NCBI GenBank assembly: GCA_031290715.1
Contig: JAITNA010000015.1
Location: 1-7,695, forward strand
Length of the DNA: 7,695 nucleotides
Direction: 5' to 3'
From: Eubacteriales Family XIII. Incertae Sedis bacterium
Lineage (GTDB): Bacteria; Bacillota; Clostridia; Peptostreptococcales; Anaerovoracaceae
Shown: in pieces, positions 6,491 to 7,695 of the stretch
How positions within the stretch are numbered: the first letter of the stretch is position 1
How the letters are laid out: the number at the start of each line of letters is the position of its first letter
Program-made: the position numbers and the translations under genes
Notes under the pieces: model-generated
Databases searched by the model: none
What the model was told of the DNA's origin: nothing
What the model saw: only the letters and a program-made list of their open reading frames with translations

Positions 6491-6523
6491 TGTCACTGGA
6501 TTCCCGCATTCGCGGGAATGACA
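6491..6523 (-). repeat. short interspersed palindromic repeat, copy 3 (inverted)
   Basis: Read on the minus strand it begins TGTCATTCCCGCG and ends GCGGGAATCCAGTGACA, so it is the same element as copies 1 and 2 in the opposite orientation. Its internal stem is short-looped (CCCGCATTCGCGGG on the plus strand). With copy 2 it makes an 84-bp inverted pair (6440-6523) with perfect 11-bp outer arms and a 13-of-14 match between the inner arms (6471-6484 and 6493-6506). Confidence 0.8.
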
Positions 6524-6604
6524 AGGTTTCTGCCGCACCACTGAATAAACACGGCGGGAGTCTATTTACATATATTTACAATATTATTCTCGTGAAAATC
6601 CCTG

Positions 6605-6610
6605 TATAAT
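6605..6610 (+). promoter_or_regulatory. probable ackA -10 element
   Basis: A perfect TATAAT 63 bp upstream of the ackA ATG in AT-rich DNA. No good -35 lies at 16-18 bp; the nearest TTTACA (6575-6580) would need a 24-bp spacer. The promoter may depend on an activator or use contacts other than a canonical -35. No clear catabolite-response (cre) element was seen nearby. Confidence 0.45.
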
Positions 6611-6655
6611 ACTTATTGTAAGGAAATATCGGAATCGCGCAAAATAGTTTCGCTC

Positions 6656-6667
6656 AGGAGGAAGGAA
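6656..6667 (+). promoter_or_regulatory. ackA ribosome binding site
   Basis: AGGAGG (6656-6661) followed immediately by AAGGAA (6662-6667). The first is the stronger match but is 12 nt from the ATG; the second has a more usual 6-nt spacing. Either or both may pair with 16S rRNA. Confidence 0.7.
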
Positions 6668-6673
6668 AACACA

Positions 6674-7695
6674 ATGAAGGTATTGGTAATTAACTGCGGC
6701 AGTTCTTCACTCAAGTATCAGGTGCTCGACATGACGACGGAAACCTTGCTTGCGAAAGGCCTTGTCGAACGGATCGGCCTCGGCGGCTCGATCCTCAGAC
6801 ATGAAAAAACAAATGTCGAGGACAAGTTCATTCAGGAAATGCCCATGGAGGATCACAAGGCGGCCATCGCAAACGTCATGAACGCCATTACGGACCCGGC
6901 TTACGGCGTCGTAAAAAGTATGGATGAGATCAGCGCGGTCGGCCACCGCGTGGTTCACGCCGGAGAAAAATACGCCAAGTCCGTCCTCATCGACGACGAT
7001 GTGATCGCCGCGCTAGAGGAATGCGTGGAACTGGCGCCGCTGCACAATCCGCCGAACCTGCTCGGGATTGCGGCCTGCAAGGAGCTCATGCCCGCGACGC
7101 CCATGGTCGCGGTTTTCGATACGGCTTTCCATCAGACCATGCCGCCCGAATCTTACATCTACGCGATCCCTTATGAATATTATTCAAAATACGGCATTCG
7201 CCGTTACGGTTTCCACGGCACCAGTCACAAGTACGTCGCGGAGCGCGCCGCCGACATGCTGGGCGTCAACATCGGCGATCTCAAGCTCATTACCTGCCAC
7301 CTCGGCAACGGGGCGAGCGTTTCCGCCATCAAACGCGGCAAATGCATCGACACCTCGATGGGCTTCACACCGCTCGCGGGACTGGCGATGGGGACGCGCT
7401 CGGGCAGCATCGACCCCGCCATCATCAGCTTCATCGCGGACAAGGAAAACATAGATGCCGACGACGTGCTGAACATCCTCAACAAGGAGTCGGGCATGCT
7501 CGGCATCTCCGGGATCAGCAGCGACTTCCGCGACATTGATGCCGCCATCCAAAAGGGCGACGCGCGCGCGGAACTCGCATTGAAGGTCTTCGCGCACAGG
7601 GTCCGTTATTACATCGGCGCTTATATCGCTGAAATGAACGGGGTGGACGCCATCGTTTTCACGGCCGGCGTCGGGGAGAACGACATCAACACGCG
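6674..7695 (+). CDS. ackA: Acetate kinase (partial at right edge)
   Basis: Acetate kinase interconverts acetyl phosphate plus ADP with acetate plus ATP, the ATP-yielding last step of acetate fermentation, usually paired with phosphotransacetylase (Pta). The frame starts at ATG 6674 and stays open to the window end: 340 complete codons, about 60 fewer than the usual 400 or so. The N-terminal signature VINCGSSSLK (5-14) contains N7. By comparison with the Methanosarcina thermophila enzyme, the expected active-site residues R92 (in GHRVVH), D149 (VFDTAFH), H181 (GFHGTSH) and R242 (MGTRSG) are present. CHLGNGAS (208-215) and FTAGVGEN (329-336) are further family motifs; the C-terminal glutamate region is outside the window. 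The gene is divergent from ftsK. No pta is visible upstream, and whether it lies downstream cannot be seen. No frameshift was found on codon-by-codon reading. Confidence 0.96.
   Translation, partial: MKVLVINCGSSSLKYQVLDMTTETLLAKGLVERIGLGGSILRHEKTNVEDKFIQEMPMEDHKAAIANVMNAITDPAYGVVKSMDEISAVGHRVVHAGEKYAKSVLIDDDVIAALEECVELAPLHNPPNLLGIAACKELMPATPMVAVFDTAFHQTMPPESYIYAIPYEYYSKYGIRRYGFHGTSHKYVAERAADMLGVNIGDLKLITCHLGNGASVSAIKRGKCIDTSMGFTPLAGLAMGTRSGSIDPAIISFIADKENIDADDVLNILNKESGMLGISGISSDFRDIDAAIQKGDARAELALKVFAHRVRYYIGAYIAEMNGVDAIVFTAGVGENDINT

Larger units (their letters stand above)
6282..6673. other. divergent intergenic region between ftsK and ackA (392 bp)
   Basis: AT-rich DNA separating two divergently transcribed genes, with no open frame that looks coding. 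From left to right it holds the ftsK ribosome binding site (6288-6294), a weak ftsK promoter candidate (6353-6383), a head-to-head pair of palindromic repeats (6440-6523), an ackA -10 candidate (6605-6610) and the ackA ribosome binding site (6656-6667). Because both genes point outwards, no terminator is needed here, so the palindromes are more likely a dispersed repeat than terminators. Confidence 0.75.

Noticed and set aside
6440..6523. Palindromes as a bidirectional terminator or CRISPR repeats
   Set aside because: The flanking genes diverge, so no transcript should end here, there is no T run, and there are only two inverted copies without regular spacers.
6571..6604. Catabolite-response (cre) element upstream of ackA
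   Set aside because: B. subtilis ackA has one, so I looked; the best candidate near 6592-6605 misses the central CG and several arm positions.
7184..7597. Minus-strand open frames inside ackA
   Set aside because: Antisense shadows of a clear acetate kinase reading frame with intact active-site residues.

Overview
The window reads as a GC-rich bacterial chromosome segment, most likely from the Bacillota (Firmicutes), probably a clostridial or related anaerobic lineage. Three things support this. The gene order ftsK/spoIIIE - rimO - pgsA - cinA - recA is the Firmicutes-type neighbourhood. The Shine-Dalgarno sequences are strong (AGGAGG-like), including one in front of a TTG start. A near-perfect Bacillus-type LexA (DinR) box lies at the recA promoter. 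Genus-level placement is not possible from sequence reading alone.

Layout: five genes lie on the minus strand and one on the plus strand. Reading the minus strand in transcription order: an FtsK/SpoIIIE DNA translocase (6281-3684, TTG start); RimO, the ribosomal protein S12 methylthiotransferase (3691-2288, overlapping the ftsK stop by 8 nt); PgsA, a CDP-alcohol phosphatidyltransferase (2205-1675); CinA (1645-380); and the first 36 codons of recA (108-1, running off the left edge). On the plus strand, ackA (acetate kinase) starts at 6674, is divergent from ftsK, and runs off the right edge with about 340 codons present. ftsK-rimO is translationally coupled and pgsA-cinA is closely packed (29 bp), so ftsK-rimO-pgsA-cinA is probably one transcription unit. 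recA has its own promoter region in the 271 bp between cinA and recA.

The intergenic DNA is the most distinctive part. The recA upstream region holds a strong sigma-A promoter (TTGACA-17-GATAAT), a possible second promoter upstream of it, a LexA box over the likely transcription start, and a GGA-rich tandem-repeat array that occupies most of the 5' untranslated leader and ends at the recA ribosome binding site. A short interspersed palindromic repeat with the pattern TGTCATTCCCG...CGGGAATCCRGTGA occurs three times: once just after cinA, and twice as a head-to-head pair in the ftsK/ackA divergent intergenic region.

Functionally the genes are housekeeping: chromosome segregation (FtsK), ribosome modification (RimO), phospholipid synthesis (PgsA), nucleotide/NAD salvage (CinA), recombination and SOS response (RecA), and acetate/ATP fermentation (AckA). 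I see no evidence for a novel multi-gene system. The observations worth checking are the recA leader repeats, the palindromic repeat family, unusual residues in a normally invariant FtsK motif, and small insertions in CinA and RimO.
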